Positions 11,169-21,182 of a stretch of 64,000 bases of DNA are shown here, in pieces; the stretch's first letter is position 1, and every line of letters begins with the position of its first letter. The notes beneath the pieces were generated by a model. The model searched no databases. It was not told where the DNA came from and was given only the letters and a program-made list of their open reading frames with translations. Source of the DNA: Archivesica marissinica. Taxonomy: Eukaryota > Mollusca > Bivalvia > Venerida > Vesicomyidae. The DNA lies in assembly GCA_014843695.1 (NCBI GenBank), contig CM026386.1, positions 17,221,863 through 17,285,862 on the forward strand, read 5' to 3'. The position numbers and the translations under genes are program-made.

Positions 11169-11387
11169 TTTATACAATTATTTTAGCTCGATTGCGAAAC
11201 AAGTTCTTACAACTTGTATTAAGCACTCTCGAGTCATCATTCCTGATGGAATCCATCGCCACGAGGGAGAGAGAAGAGGCGTGTGGACTTTAAATGCCTT
11301 GCCTAAGGGATTACTCTCAACACGGCTCAAGTGGGGCTCGAACTCCGGGCATTTCGAAGATCTACTACGGCGCTATCACGACTTCCA
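11169..11387 (-). mobile_element. SINE-A, full length
   Basis: Read on the minus strand it starts GGAAGTCGTGATAGCG and ends in AATAATTGTATAAA. The body motif CCATCGCCACGAGGGAGAGA is intact. The B box (reverse strand GAGTTCGAGCCCC) is clear. Confidence 0.88.
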
Positions 11388-11432
11388 CAAAGTAGATATT
11401 TGGGATGAATGAAAACAATGTAAGTAGAGTTT

Positions 11433-11727
11433 GTGTGTGTGTTTTACGCTTATTTATCGTCGCTACCGGTTGCCCACATGAGCGACGCCTCCTGAAGTGA
11501 TTAGTCATTTTAGATTTTTGGAGGATAGTGCAATGATACAGACAGAGACCCATTCCAGAGTCTCCTCTGGTTCTTTTACGTGCACGGTGTAAAGCACTGA
11601 CACGAAACTTCGGTTTAATGTCCCATCTGAAAGACTGTTAATTTTATTAGGGTCAGATGGGGGATCGATCCTGCGATCCCTGGCTTACCAGTCCAACGTG
11701 TTAATCACTGAACTACAGATCCGTCTG
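11433..11727 (-). mobile_element. SINE-C, full length
   Basis: On the minus strand it starts CAGACGGATCTGTAGTTCAG and has a B-box region (GCAGGATCGATCCCC), then ACAGTCTTTCAGATGGGACA and CGTGCACGTAAAAGAACC. The 3' end is GGGCAACCGGTAGCGACG and ATAAATAAGCGTAAAACAC. It lies immediately next to a SINE-A on its left. Confidence 0.9.
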
Positions 11728-11771
11728 TATAGAGTTTATTCATTACAATAGCGGTTAAATACAGTTACACT

Positions 11772-12007
11772 TGACCGAGTGGCGGAGTGGTTAAGGGCCT
11801 TGACGTCAAATCACTAGCCTCTCACCATTGGAGGTTCGAATCCCATCCTGTGAGGATGCTATCCAGATGGCTTGCGGACGGTCGGTGGTTCTACCCTAGT
11901 ATCCGTCTGTGTTTTAAATACTGTTCGAAGGGACACCCGTGGTATTTCTGCACCAATAATAGCTGACTATAGCGTATGACCTAAGCCGTTAGTGCAACTT
12001 TAAGCCA
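11772..12007 (+). mobile_element. SINE-F, class II tRNA-like head
   Basis: GACCGAGTGGCGGAGTGGTT and AAGGGCCTTGACGTCAAATC resemble a Leu/Ser-type tRNA, with an A box, a long variable region and a B box GAGGTTCGAATCCC. The body includes GATGGCTTGCGGACGGTCGG and GTGGTATTTCTGCACC. It ends in an A-rich tail that merges into the GAAC microsatellite at 12003. Confidence 0.78.
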
Positions 12008-12512
12008 CAAACAAAAACAAACGAACGAAGGAATAACAAACGAACGAGCGAACAACGAACGAACGAAGGAACGAGCGAACAACGAACGAATGAACATCGA
12101 ACGAACGACCGAACGAACGAACAACGACCTAATTAACTAACATCTAACTAAATAACTAACTAACTAACGAACGAACGAACGAACGAACGAACGAACGAAC
12201 GAACGAACGAACGAACGAACGAACGAACGAACGAACGAACGAACGAACGAACGAACGAACGAACGAACGAACGAACGAACGAACGAACGAACGAACGAAC
12301 ACGAACGAACGAACGAACGAACGAACGAAACGAACGAACGAACGAACGAACGAACGAACGAACGAACGAACGAACGAACGAACGAACGAAACGAACGAAC
12401 GAAAAACACGAACGAACGAACGAAACGAACGAAACGAACGAACGAACGAACGAACGAACGAACGAACGAACGAAAACGAAAACGAACGAACGAACGAACG
12501 AACGAACGAACG
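12003..12512. repeat. GAAC/ACGA tetranucleotide microsatellite, about 500 bp
   Basis: It begins as an A-rich tail (CAAACAAAAACAAACGAACG) with imperfect units (GAAGGAAC, GAGCGAAC), becomes uninterrupted (ACGA)n from about 12168, then breaks up again after 12400. All minus-strand frames read FVRS repeats, which explains open frames of 81-130 codons that are not genes. Confidence 0.97.
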
Positions 12513-12539
12513 AAGTGAACACAGAATTATAATGAATAC

Positions 12540-12732
12540 TTACATGTAGCACTTATATAATTAAGGATGTTGAATATTAAGAATGCACACGTCGACGTGT
12601 AAAACATTTCATACACGGTTGTCACGCAATTCTTCCGGTTCATCCTGGTTAAACACAATCCTCCATGTCTCAACAGTAGGGCGATGTTGCGGTGCTAGAA
12701 GCAATTAGTGCTGTCTCTATTTAGAACACTGC

Positions 12733-12768
<36 letters not shown>

Positions 12769-13669
12769 CAGGTAAGTTCCATACATCATCATTATGAGAT
12801 GCATCTTATGTATACACACACACACAGTTACGCAGTGTCTTGCAAAATCAACAGAAGGAATATCAAACTGTTAATATGAATACAAGTTAAAATAGACCGC
12901 AACTGGTAGGAGAACGTAGATTCAATTCTATGCCATTATATATATCATTTACCAGACACGCTTTGAAAAGAAAGATAATTTAATGTCGAGATCATAGTAA
13001 ATCCCAGTGCTTCGTCCGTAATTAAACCCTACGCAAACATAGCGGAAAACCGAAATAAATACACCATATTCATTTATGAACACGAACAAGTTTCAGGAAT
13101 TTTCCGAACCCTAGAACTTGTGATTATTTATCATTAGATTAATAAACACGTTAATTTCCTGCTTACAGATTGTGTTACAAATATCGACGAACATATATCC
13201 ACTATATTCAGCAGTTTTCACAACACGCCTATGTACTCGTGTGTATTCCATGTACTTGCACGATATATTTTGACACGTAAATACATAAGTATGCACGTTC
13301 TATGTATAGACTTGTAGTGTTCAACACCACAGTGCTATCGGAAATAGTTTGCTAAAATGCATTTAACGTTCTGCAATAAATATATCTTAATTGATAAACT
13401 GTATTTTAAATGTTTATTGTTAAAACGATATTCCATCGCAAAAAGCAAATAAAATGCATTTTTTTAACGTATAAATGCATTGCTACTACAAATTCTTCCG
13501 AATACATTCGAACACTAACATTGAATCAATAAATAGTGTTTTTGTGGATTGAAAGTATGATTTCATATAACGGTCATCCATGCTCCTGAATTGACGATTG
13601 TTTGTCATCGGAGTCAATACTAAACGCGAGATAATGTCGTTTAGAGATAATTTAACTAAGAATAGTCTA
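12540..13669. other. AT-rich intergenic DNA with a TTG microsatellite
   Basis: Apart from (TTG)n at 12732-12769 and a short (AC)n near 12818, I see no repeat family, RNA gene or credible open frame. Confidence 0.5.
12732..12769. repeat. TTG microsatellite
   Basis: About twelve perfect TTG/TGT units. Confidence 0.95.
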
Positions 13670-13735
13670 CAAATAAATAGGCACACATGTGAGTTATAAC
13701 GGTAAATCTGTACCATAAATCGTGTTATTCAGGAT
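13670..13735. repeat. Dispersed repeat, left part (copy interrupted)
   Basis: ATAGGCACACATGTGAG, GGTAAATCTGTAC and TCGTGTTATTC are shared with 32405-32465. The continuation of the same element is at 14395-14560 here but contiguous in the 32.4-kb copy, so about 650 bp has been inserted here or lost there. Confidence 0.65.
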
Positions 13736-13869
13736 ACACAGGTTGTATTATATGACCGGATTGAACTGATGTATTTGCATATGCCGTTTGGTTCCGTATT
13801 CTTTCCGTCGATTTCCGAATCAAACCGATCTCATTGAATGTGAATATAACACTTTAGAAACACAGGTCT

Positions 13870-13945
13870 TACCATCTCGAGTAGTAGTGTAGTGGATACG
13901 TCCGTGATCTTGGAAGTTACAGGTTACGGGTTCGAGACCACTTTT
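13870..13945 (+). other. Degenerate tRNA-like sequence
   Basis: AGTAGTGTAGTGGATACGTC resembles an A box region and GGGTTCGAGACC a B box, spaced as in a tRNA, followed at once by a T-rich run. The T stem does not pair well (ACGGG against CCACT), so this is more likely a short SINE head or tRNA pseudogene than a working tRNA. Confidence 0.5.
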
Positions 13946-14182
13946 TTTATTTTTTTATTTTTCTTCAATAAAATAATTATGTAATTAAATATGCGCACAA
14001 AAATCATGTTTGCAATGTTGAATTTTGTCAGTAGAAATGAAATAAAAAAGTTAAAAATATACATAAAAAAGAATGAATAAAAATATGAAAATATAAAGCA
14101 ATTAAATAAAAGAAATACAGGAAACGAAATTAAAAAAATTAAAAAACAAATGTGAACAATTATGAAATACGAATAAAAATTA

Positions 14183-14262
14183 TTATGCCGTATGATAGAT
14201 TCGAACCGCGATGTCAGATTTACAAGTTCATATCACTTTCCACTACACCACGGGCCATTTGA
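14183..14262 (-). other. Degenerate tRNA-like sequence, opposite strand
   Basis: On the minus strand GTGGTGTAGTGGAAAGTG and GCGGTTCGAATC match A-box and B-box patterns. It faces the tRNA-like sequence at 13870 across about 240 bp of A/T-rich DNA. The cloverleaf is poor. Confidence 0.45.
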
Positions 14263-14394
14263 TAATCTGGTATCGATATTTAATTATTTATAAGATTATT
14301 TTGTTGAAAAAATATACGGAAACGCTCGAAGAAACTTGCCGAAGATTAATTTTTATCAGTTCAATCTGGTCATACAATATTACGCATGATGTTT

Positions 14395-14560
14395 ACATTA
14401 TTTAGCTATGTCAACAAACCGCGTATACGGCGTTTGTTTATCAGTTGAAATACTCAGTATTTGAGGCAAATATTTGGGGGGAAATATACCATATAATAGA
14501 AAAATACATTCTGTAGAAATTTGTGTTTTCACTGCTTTAAAATCGCTTTAAAATCAATGC
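14395..14560. repeat. Dispersed repeat, right part
   Basis: AACAAACCGCGTATACG, GTTGAAATACTCAGT, GAGGCAAATATTTGGG and TTACATTCTG-like blocks match 32500-32660. See the entry at 32405. Confidence 0.78.
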
Positions 14561-15667
14561 GGCGTTTGAATGTTCTATAAATAATTTACTTTTATCGAAA
14601 ATAATAACTACACATTAAAAAACATACACAACCGCGATCTGATCTAGGTTGATAACTGATTTTTGAAAACATTTCTTAAACAGCACATTAGTGCTTTTTT
14701 CCCATTTCGGTATTTCAAAATTTCTTGTTTTAATAAGTATTTAATTTTCAATTAGCGACTGTTCCTCGGTTTTAATATGTAAATAATATGTCGATATACT
14801 GTGATAGTTTGATTATCTGTGATTAGATTAGTCTCTTATAATTCTTTTATAATGAATGACGTTGTACTTTGCCACGATAATTTGTTGTGTATATTTTATG
14901 TATTGTACAACGATGAGACTGAACTAAAGAATAAATCTACACAACGCGTTCAATATGCATTATTTACTGTAGCAACACGTTCATAAATTGTTCTAGGAAT
15001 TACCATGTTCTAGGAATTCTCATTACGTTTGCTTGAATTGTTTAATTAGCCCATCAGAGCAAGCACTGCCTCATTACAAGAACATTACACTTTCCGTTAT
15101 TTCCCCACGAAATATCACACGTGTTGAATATAAACAGCTACACAAAGAGCGAGCGGGGAGGAGGGGGGGGGGGGGTGTGAGTGTTCATCTCGTTCATTTC
15201 AGGTAGCTTTATCAGACACACAGAACTGACTTACATTAATCAAGTTTATCATATATTCAGATTTGAAACAGTTCCAATACAGAATTGAAGAACTGGTTCG
15301 CCAAGCTTCTGAATGTAGTTTCCCAGAAATTATTGCGATAACGAACGTGCATCCTTTTCGTGCATTATCGTTTAACCGCAAGTCACATTAATACACATGC
15401 AACCACATTACACGCATTAAACTGTCTTTATTAAATCCAAACTGTTATTTCAAAAATCTATCTTTAGCAATTTAAACGGAACATGTTTAGGCCTACTCAT
15501 CAGCTATTTAGTTTGAGCACAGGAGTCTGAAAGTAAATTATATAAAAATAAAAATATTCTTAATTACAATAAAACAGTTAATTTTAAGCTTTCCAATGAA
15601 CACATAGACATTAATAATTGAAATAAAATGGTTGAAAGCAGTGGAATGACACGTTATATGTCTTTTG
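14561..15667. other. AT-rich intergenic DNA
   Basis: It holds a G-run at 15157-15174 next to purine-rich sequence. No repeat family or gene is recognised; the open frames are at most 60 codons. Confidence 0.45.
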
Positions 15668-15697
15668 AGCGTGTTGCCACTGGACTACATATCCGCT
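15668..15697 (-). mobile_element. SINE-C head fragment, inverted
   Basis: On the minus strand GCAAGCGGATATGTAGTCC then AGTGGCAACACGC matches the SINE-C 5' head. It lies about 50 bp upstream of a full SINE-C in the opposite orientation. Confidence 0.6.
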
Positions 15698-15750
15698 TGC
15701 TTTCAATGTCCATTCGGTGAACTATAGTTCGATCATACACTGAAACAAAC

Positions 15751-16038
15751 AGAGGGATCTGTAGTCCAGTGGTAACACGCTGGACTGGTAATCCAGGGAT
15801 CGCAGGTTCGATCCCCCGTCTGACCATAATAAAATTAACAGTCTTTCAGTTGGGACTTTAAAACGAGGTCTCATGTCGGTGCTGTACACAGTGCACGTAA
15901 AAGAACCAGAGGAGATTCTGGAATGGGTCTATGTCTGTATCATTGCACTATCCTCCAAAAATCTAAAATGACTAATCTCTCCAGGAGGCGTCGCTCATAT
16001 GGGCAACCGGTAGCGGCGATAAATAAACGTAAAACACA
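15751..16038 (+). mobile_element. SINE-C, full length
   Basis: GGATCTGTAGTCCAGTGGTA is the A-box region and GCAGGTTCGATCCCC the B box. The anticodon arm CTGGA-CTGGTAA-TCCAG reads GGT, so the head is tRNA-Thr-like. The body carries CAGTCTTTCAGTTGGGAC and ACGTAAAAGAACCAGAGG. The tail hairpin GCGTCGCTCATATGGGCAAC/CGGTAGCGGCG is followed by ATAAATAAACGTAAAACAC. Confidence 0.93.
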
Positions 16039-16150
16039 CTGAAAAAACTATCCTCTTATTATTTGCTACATAGTTTCTACGGGCTTACAAAAACAAGAAG
16101 ACAATATATAACCTGACATCTTCACACAAAAACATAATCCCTTCAATATA

Positions 16151-16450
16151 CAGTACAGTTAATCCTGTCTTAAGCAGCCAGCCAAGGGAATCACAGAAAG
16201 TGGCTGCTTAGCACAGTTGCTTAATAATACATTTTAGACACCACAACCATCTATGCTCTTCTGAAAATGTATCCATGTCTTTCCATTGTACTTTGTTTAT
16301 ATATGTATTCTTTGCTATAAGTATGTTGTCATATTTAATGCAATACATATATTGAATTGAATATAACATCATATTGGGAATCTGGAATCTGGCTGCTTAA
16401 TACAGGTTGGCTGCTTAATGGAGGTGACCACTAACACAGGTTTGACTATA
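16151..16450. mobile_element. Small inverted-repeat DNA element, Tc1/pogo-like
   Basis: The left end is CAGTTAATCCTGTCTTAAGC with AGCCA. The right end, reversed, is AGTCAAACCTGTGTTAGTGG, and AAGCAGCCA blocks are repeated inward on both sides. Flanking TA dinucleotides fit a Tc1/mariner/pogo target. There is no transposase, so it is non-autonomous. The interior (16240-16372) also occurs, reversed, at 21051-21182. Confidence 0.6.
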
Positions 16451-16783
16451 TTTCGAAACGATTAATTGGAAATATTTAGCATAAGTGTATACAGCTAAAC
16501 ATGTGTTAGTGGTCACCTCTATTTAGCCAGTAACAACATTCCCAATGTGAAAATTTGTTTAACAATTAACTTCTATTGAGAAGCCGTGCTGATTGAGCTT
16601 ATTTACCCTCGCCTCCGGCGAACCATATGGGCAAGTATATTGAGCAGTCGCCTTGCCTAAGCAGCCCTTTTCAGCACTCCGTTCAAGCACACATTATGCT
16701 TGAGTGCACACACATTGAATACATGATTTTATCTCACGAATTTGCGTGTATTCAGTTTAATACAGCCATCACATATTTTCTTG

Positions 16784-17491
16784 TATGTACACACGTGTAA
16801 TATAACCTGGAAGGATTCTTATTGGTCGCGGCATAACAGATTGCTTTTGACTATTCTAACACGTGAACGTTATTATCACGTCATTAACATAATGCCAGGG
16901 GAGGTAACTAGAGCCACATAGTTTATACAAATTTATTTTAGCTCGATTGCGAAACAAGTTCGTACAACTTATATTAATCACTCTCGAGACCTCATTCCTG
17001 ATGGAATCCATCGCCACGAGGGAGAGAGAAGAGGTAACTTGGAAATTAAATGCCTTGCCTATGGGCACAATCGTAACGGCTACAGCGGGGTTTGAACTCC
17101 GGACCTTTCGCACCTGAAGCGAACGCGCCACATAGTGTGACTAGCCTTTGACACATTCGACATACATATAGTTTGTGTTATCACATTAACATATTGGGGT
17201 TTACGAAAAATAACGCTGCTACTTTCATTTTGGCGCCAACAGTCAGCACACATTGTTATGACGTCACTAAATTGTCATGACGTCCCTACGCAAAGCAGCG
17301 TTATATTTATGTTTCAAACTGCGTTATAATTGCGTCAAGCCTTCTTTTAAATCGTAGTTTGTCTTACCAGTAACGTTATGTACCAATTCAAAATAGAAAT
17401 ATACATAATTTAAAGTTTAATTTAGAAATTGTAAGGCTTATTCTCTCAACCAATCAGAATCCTTCCAGGTGTTGTTACACGTGTGTACATA
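16784..17491. mobile_element. Inverted-repeat element of about 708 bp with nested SINE
   Basis: The left arm 16784-16826 (TATGTACACACGTGTAA, ACCTGGAAGGATTCT, ATTGGT) is matched by the reverse of 17449-17491 (ATGTACACACGTGTAA, ACCTGGAAGGATTCT, ATTGGT) with few differences. A SINE-A sits inside. A related end is at 27075-27130. No open frame is kept, and the superfamily is unknown. Confidence 0.7.
16919..17140 (-). mobile_element. SINE-A nested in the 16784 element
   Basis: The tail TTTATACAAATTTATTTTAG (plus strand) and body ATTCCTGATGGAATCCATCG are typical. The 5' head breaks down after GAAGCGAACGCG, so the outermost head bases are missing. Confidence 0.87.
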
Positions 17492-17504
17492 TAGCAAATT
17501 TATG

Positions 17505-17782
17505 AATACCAGGTGATGCAAAGAACAGACCAATAACCTAATAAACTGATACTTTGCAATTATAAATGAATATAAGTATTAGTTCTTGCAGCTTATATCT
17601 TATTTCCTATGAAAGTTTTACTGGTTACTGTTTACATGTTTCATTATGCTATTTCATGTTTTAATTTGTTGAGGGCCTCGTGGTAGATTTACTTAATTGT
17701 TCAAATGAGTTCTCTCGTTAATTAAAGTCTTTATTATTATTATTATATTATTATTTTATTATTATTATTATTATTATTATAA
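17505..17782 (+). mobile_element. Retroelement 3' fragment with (ATT)n tail, copy 2
   Basis: It is the reverse complement of 7935-8150 and ends AGTCTTTATTATT into an ATT microsatellite at 17729-17782. The sequences on its two sides (CACGTGTGTACATATAG and TACAAGCACAGTTATGTGAT) are almost adjacent at 27115-27185, which gives an approximate empty site and supports insertion here. Confidence 0.75.
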
Positions 17783-17835
17783 TACAAGCACAGTTATGTG
17801 ATAACATGAATATAATGTGATCTTTGTTGTAGAGT

Positions 17836-17952
17836 ACAGGAAATACTGGTTAACCGCTGGAGCCTGCTCAGGAAAGGTGTTGTTAAGTAAACTGCCCGCC
17901 GGCGATATAGCCCGTACAGGCGTACAACCCGAACTATAACATAACATAACAA
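17836..17952 (+). mobile_element. SINE-D, 3' part
   Basis: ACTGGTTAACCGCTGGAGCC, AGGAAAGGTGTTGTTAAG, GCCCGCCGGCGATATAGCCC and the tail ACCCGAACTATAACATAACA match the reverse of 31310-31576. The head is missing. Confidence 0.85.
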
Positions 17953-18014
17953 TGTAGAGTACAGGGGCAATCATATAAACTCGCTTGCTACCTATGACGA
18001 GAACAATAAAGAAA

Positions 18015-18365
18015 CATCTAGGATTGAGTGAGAGACATTACTGGTTGTTCTATTACCTCCCTTGGTGGATAAAGTCAAATTTATCCCGAAATGTGTATTG
18101 GTCCTTTTAGTTGTAATCCTTTGTTTTTACTGTTGTCGTCTAACCAGATGTTGCGTTAGGATAAATGTAATTTTATCAAAATCGTGTTAATTAATTGAAC
18201 CGATTTTTACACTAAGGTATCCATTGGACATGCTAAAGGATATCTGTCGAGATTTAATAATTTCATAATTATAAGACGAGAATACAGATAAAAATGGTAA
18301 ACATGTGGTGCAAAGGAAACGACGATAAAAACAGAGGCAACCAATTAAGAGGACCAATATACTTT
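18015..18365. repeat. Dispersed repeat of unknown class, copy 2
   Basis: Partner of 10800-11165, same orientation. Substitutions and small indels are spread through it, which suggests old copies with no coding constraint. Confidence 0.75.
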
Positions 18366-18575
18366 TAGGAGTATTCAGGGGCAGTAACTGACTAATATTT
18401 CTCATTATTTGGTAGACTCGTTATTGAGACGTCAAACACCTGTGGTATTAGAGTATATGAATGTTGCTGTTAGGAGTATTCAGGGGCAGTAACTGACTAA
18501 TATTTCTCATTATTTGGTAGACTCGTTATTGAGACGTCAAACACCTGTGGTATTAGAGAATATGAATGTTGCTGT
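18366..18575. repeat. 105-bp direct tandem duplication
   Basis: TAGGAGTATTCAGGGGCAGT through GAATGTTGCTGT occurs twice (18366 and 18471) with one visible difference (GAGTATATG/GAGAATATG), so the duplication is recent. Confidence 0.93.
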
Positions 18576-18888
18576 ACATTGCATCCTCATAGCGTTACTC
18601 ATGCTGAGTTACTGCCAAAACCTGGCACGTGTATTACTAGCATGTGGGTTATTACACCAGTAATGCACGCAGTTACGGGTCATGTAAACGGCCATAAAGT
18701 ACAACCTTTCAAGTGTCTACTTCCGGCGGCGTTTACTATAATTGTTATCAATAATATTTACTAAATCCCGGAGGTCACTCTTCATTACTTCTCAGTTCGT
18801 AAATATAAACGGTGAAGTACGAACAGCATCGATCAATGACATATCGGAACATTTAGTTATTCGCAATTCACAAAGATATGTTTAAGTT
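18576..18888. other. Unassigned spacer
   Basis: A 61-codon plus-strand frame has no recognisable features. Nothing else seen. Confidence 0.4.
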
Positions 18889-19165
18889 TAAACTTGATTT
18901 ATTTTACAACGATTGCGAAACAAGTCGTAACACAACTTACATTAATCGATCTCGTTGGCGCGGATGAAAGCGTATATATATATATTTATCCTACCGTCAT
19001 GCGAAATAACGTACAAAAACGGCCTGCCTAATAAATTGTGCTTTATTAGTCAGTGCCTAATAAAGCTTTCGTGACGGACTACTTTTATGACCCAGATTAC
19101 GGTTTGTCTTCCCAGTCCGAGGATCGAACCCGGGTTGCATTGGTGAGAAACAAGCGCGCTAATAA
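18889..19165 (-). mobile_element. SINE-B with altered middle
   Basis: The 3' part (AACTTGATTTATTTTACAAC, GATTGCGAAACAAGT) and the tRNA-like head with B box (reverse of GATCGAACCCGGGTTGC) are present. Between about 18975 and 19090 the usual body is replaced by unrelated sequence bounded by CCGTCATGCGAAA and a rough inverse, TTTCGTGACGG. This may be a small inverted-repeat insertion combined with a deletion. Confidence 0.7.
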
Positions 19166-19471
19166 ATGCTTATATTTATGGAATGTGATATAATGAAGTC
19201 AATAAAAACATTTATTTCAGCTGATTAATTTTATGGCATATTATACAACCTAATGAAATAACAAATAGATAACCTCTACTATGAAGTGCTTGTTTATGGT
19301 CGGGGGTGACGCCTCCAGAACTATTTTGATCATTCAATACATGCTTAAAACAATGTATCACCCCGTAATGGCACCGGGTGTTCCATGTCAAACATACATT
19401 TTGTACTTTTAAGTTAGATTGAAAATTATAAACTCCTGAACAAACACAAAATGCTTATCTTAACTTTTTTT
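19166..19471. other. Unassigned spacer
   Basis: AT-rich, without a recognisable repeat or open frame. Confidence 0.4.
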
Positions 19472-19597
19472 TTAAACTTTATTTATTTTTACAATGATTG
19501 CCAAGCAAGTTATAACAACTTATATTAATCACTCTCATTGCACTATCCTCCAACAATCTAAAATGACTAATCTCGTATGGAGGCGTCGCTCATGTGG
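19472..19597. mobile_element. SINE-B tail fused to SINE-C 3' fragment
   Basis: A minus-strand SINE-B tail (AAACTTTATTTATTTTTACA to TTATATTAATCACTCTC) passes directly, at about 19536, into plus-strand SINE-C sequence (ATTGCACTATCCTCCAACAA, GGAGGCGTCGCTCATGTGG). Confidence 0.75.
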
Positions 19598-19603
19598 TTT
19601 AGA

Positions 19604-19720
19604 TTAAACTTGATTTATTTTACAACGATTGCGAAACAAGTTTTAACAACTTATATTAATCACTCTCGTTGGCGAGGATGAAAGCGTAAACGTGGTCATT
19701 CTTGTGGGAGGAAACCGGAG
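19604..19720 (-). mobile_element. SINE-B 3' half
   Basis: TTAAACTTGATTTATTTTAC through AGCGTAAACGTGGTCATTCT and GGAAACCGGAG. It stops abruptly where SINE-C begins. This is the second B-to-C junction within 200 bp. Confidence 0.85.
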
Positions 19721-19966
19721 TGGTAATCCAGGATCGCAGGTTCAATTCCCCGTCTGACCATAATAAAATTAACAGTCTTTCAGATGGGACTTTAAACCGA
19801 GGTCTTGTGCCTGTGCTTTACACAGTACACGTAGAAAACCACTCCGGAATGGGTCTCTGTCTGTATCATTGTACTATCCTCCAAAATCGAAATTACTAAT
19901 CTCTACAGGAGGCGTCGCTCATATTATGGGCAACCGGTAGCGACGATAAATAAAGGTAAAATACAC
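19720..19966 (+). mobile_element. SINE-C lacking its first 40 bases
   Basis: It starts inside the anticodon arm (TGGTAATCCAGGATCGCAGG) and keeps the B box, body and tail (GGCAACCGGTAGCGACG, ATAAATAAAGGTAAAATAC). Confidence 0.88.
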
Positions 19967-20017
19967 ACTGATAATGTCACACAACGAGATATGTCAAGTT
20001 AAGGAGTAGCGTATGGT

Positions 20018-20255
20018 GTGTGGTTTACGTTTATTTATCGTCGCTACCGGTTGCCCATATGAGCGACGCCTCCTGAAGATATTATTCATGTTAGATGTTG
20101 GAGGATAGTGCAATGATACAGACAGAGACCCATTCCAGAGTCTCCTCTTGTTCTTTTACGTGCACGGTGTAAAGCACCGACACGAGACCTCGGTTTAACG
20201 TCCCATCTGAAAGACTGTTAATTTTATTAGGGTCAGACGGGGGATCGAACCTGCG
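20018..20255 (-). mobile_element. SINE-C, 5' truncated, with 11-bp target duplication
   Basis: It is flanked by TAGCGTATGGT at 20007-20017 and 20256-20266. On the minus strand it starts at the B box (CGCAGGTTCGATCCCCC) and runs to the usual hairpin tail, so it is a 5'-truncated retroinsertion made by target-primed reverse transcription. Confidence 0.92.
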
Positions 20256-20266
20256 TAGCGTATGGT

Positions 20267-20819
20267 CAGATCGGTTGTCATTTAAGTAGTGGCATCGAAT
20301 TAGTTGAAAGAGTGAAGGGACAATTGAATGATACATCAGGTATGGCTGAACAGTTATTGTCAATTACTTCAACAAGTTCAAATAAAATGTATCAACTGTA
20401 TTGTGGAATATATTAGAAGCTTCGCAAAATATTTGTGAAAAATACAGAGCATAATTATTATAAATGTTGGGGTGAGTGGAATATAAGCTACCAGGTATAC
20501 ATTCAGAGTAGTATGTGGGTGTACTTAGTGAGAAATAAAACCAAAACGAACCCAACAACTATTGAATCATGCTAGTTTCGGATGTTTTTGTGGCAAACTA
20601 GTTCTGGGGAAAGTGTAATGGGACTACATGTAAATGAATGTATATGTAGGTATTCATATTAATATGTATTATCACACAATGACGCTGCAACTCTGTAATG
20701 TTATTGAATTTGTTTCGCTCGTTACCAATCTAGTTTCTTAATTGGTTCATCGTTTATCGTTGCTTTAAATAACACGATGTCAATCTATTATCAATGTAAT
20801 TTGTATATTCAATTCAATA
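20267..20819. other. Unassigned AT-rich DNA
   Basis: Open frames of up to 64 codons on the minus strand have no features. No repeat is recognised. Confidence 0.4.
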
Positions 20820-21050
20820 GTTTATACAAATTTATTTTAGCTCGATTGCGAAACAAGTTATTTCAACTTATATTAATTCCTCTCGAGACCTCATTCCTGA
20901 TGGAATCCATCGCCACGAGGGAGAGAGAAGAGGCAATGTGGAATTTAAATGCCTTGCCTAAGGGCACAATCGTAATGGCTCCAGTGGGGTTTGAACTCCG
21001 GACCTTTCGCACCTGAAGCGAACGCGTATCCACTGCGCTATCACGACTTC
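20820..21050 (-). mobile_element. SINE-A, full length, with target duplication
   Basis: It is flanked on both sides by TTCAATTCAATA-type sequence (left ending at 20819, right from about 21048). The target lies inside a dispersed repeat whose other copy (16240-16372, reversed) has no SINE at the equivalent position, giving an empty site. Head, B box, body and tail are all intact. Confidence 0.93.
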
Positions 21051-21182
21051 AATTCAATACAATATATGTATTACATTAAATATGACAACATACTTATAGC
21101 AAAGAATACATATATAAACAAAGTACAATGGAAAGACATGGATACATTTTCAGAAGAGCATAGATGGTTGTGATGTCTAAAA
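21051..21182 (-). repeat. Copy of the interior of the 16151 element
   Basis: It is the reverse complement of 16240-16372 with few changes (GACAACATACTTATAGCAAA, AAGTACAATGGAAAGACATG, AGAAGAGCATAGATGGTTGT). Beyond 21182 the match is lost, and the outer inverted ends are not present. Confidence 0.82.
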
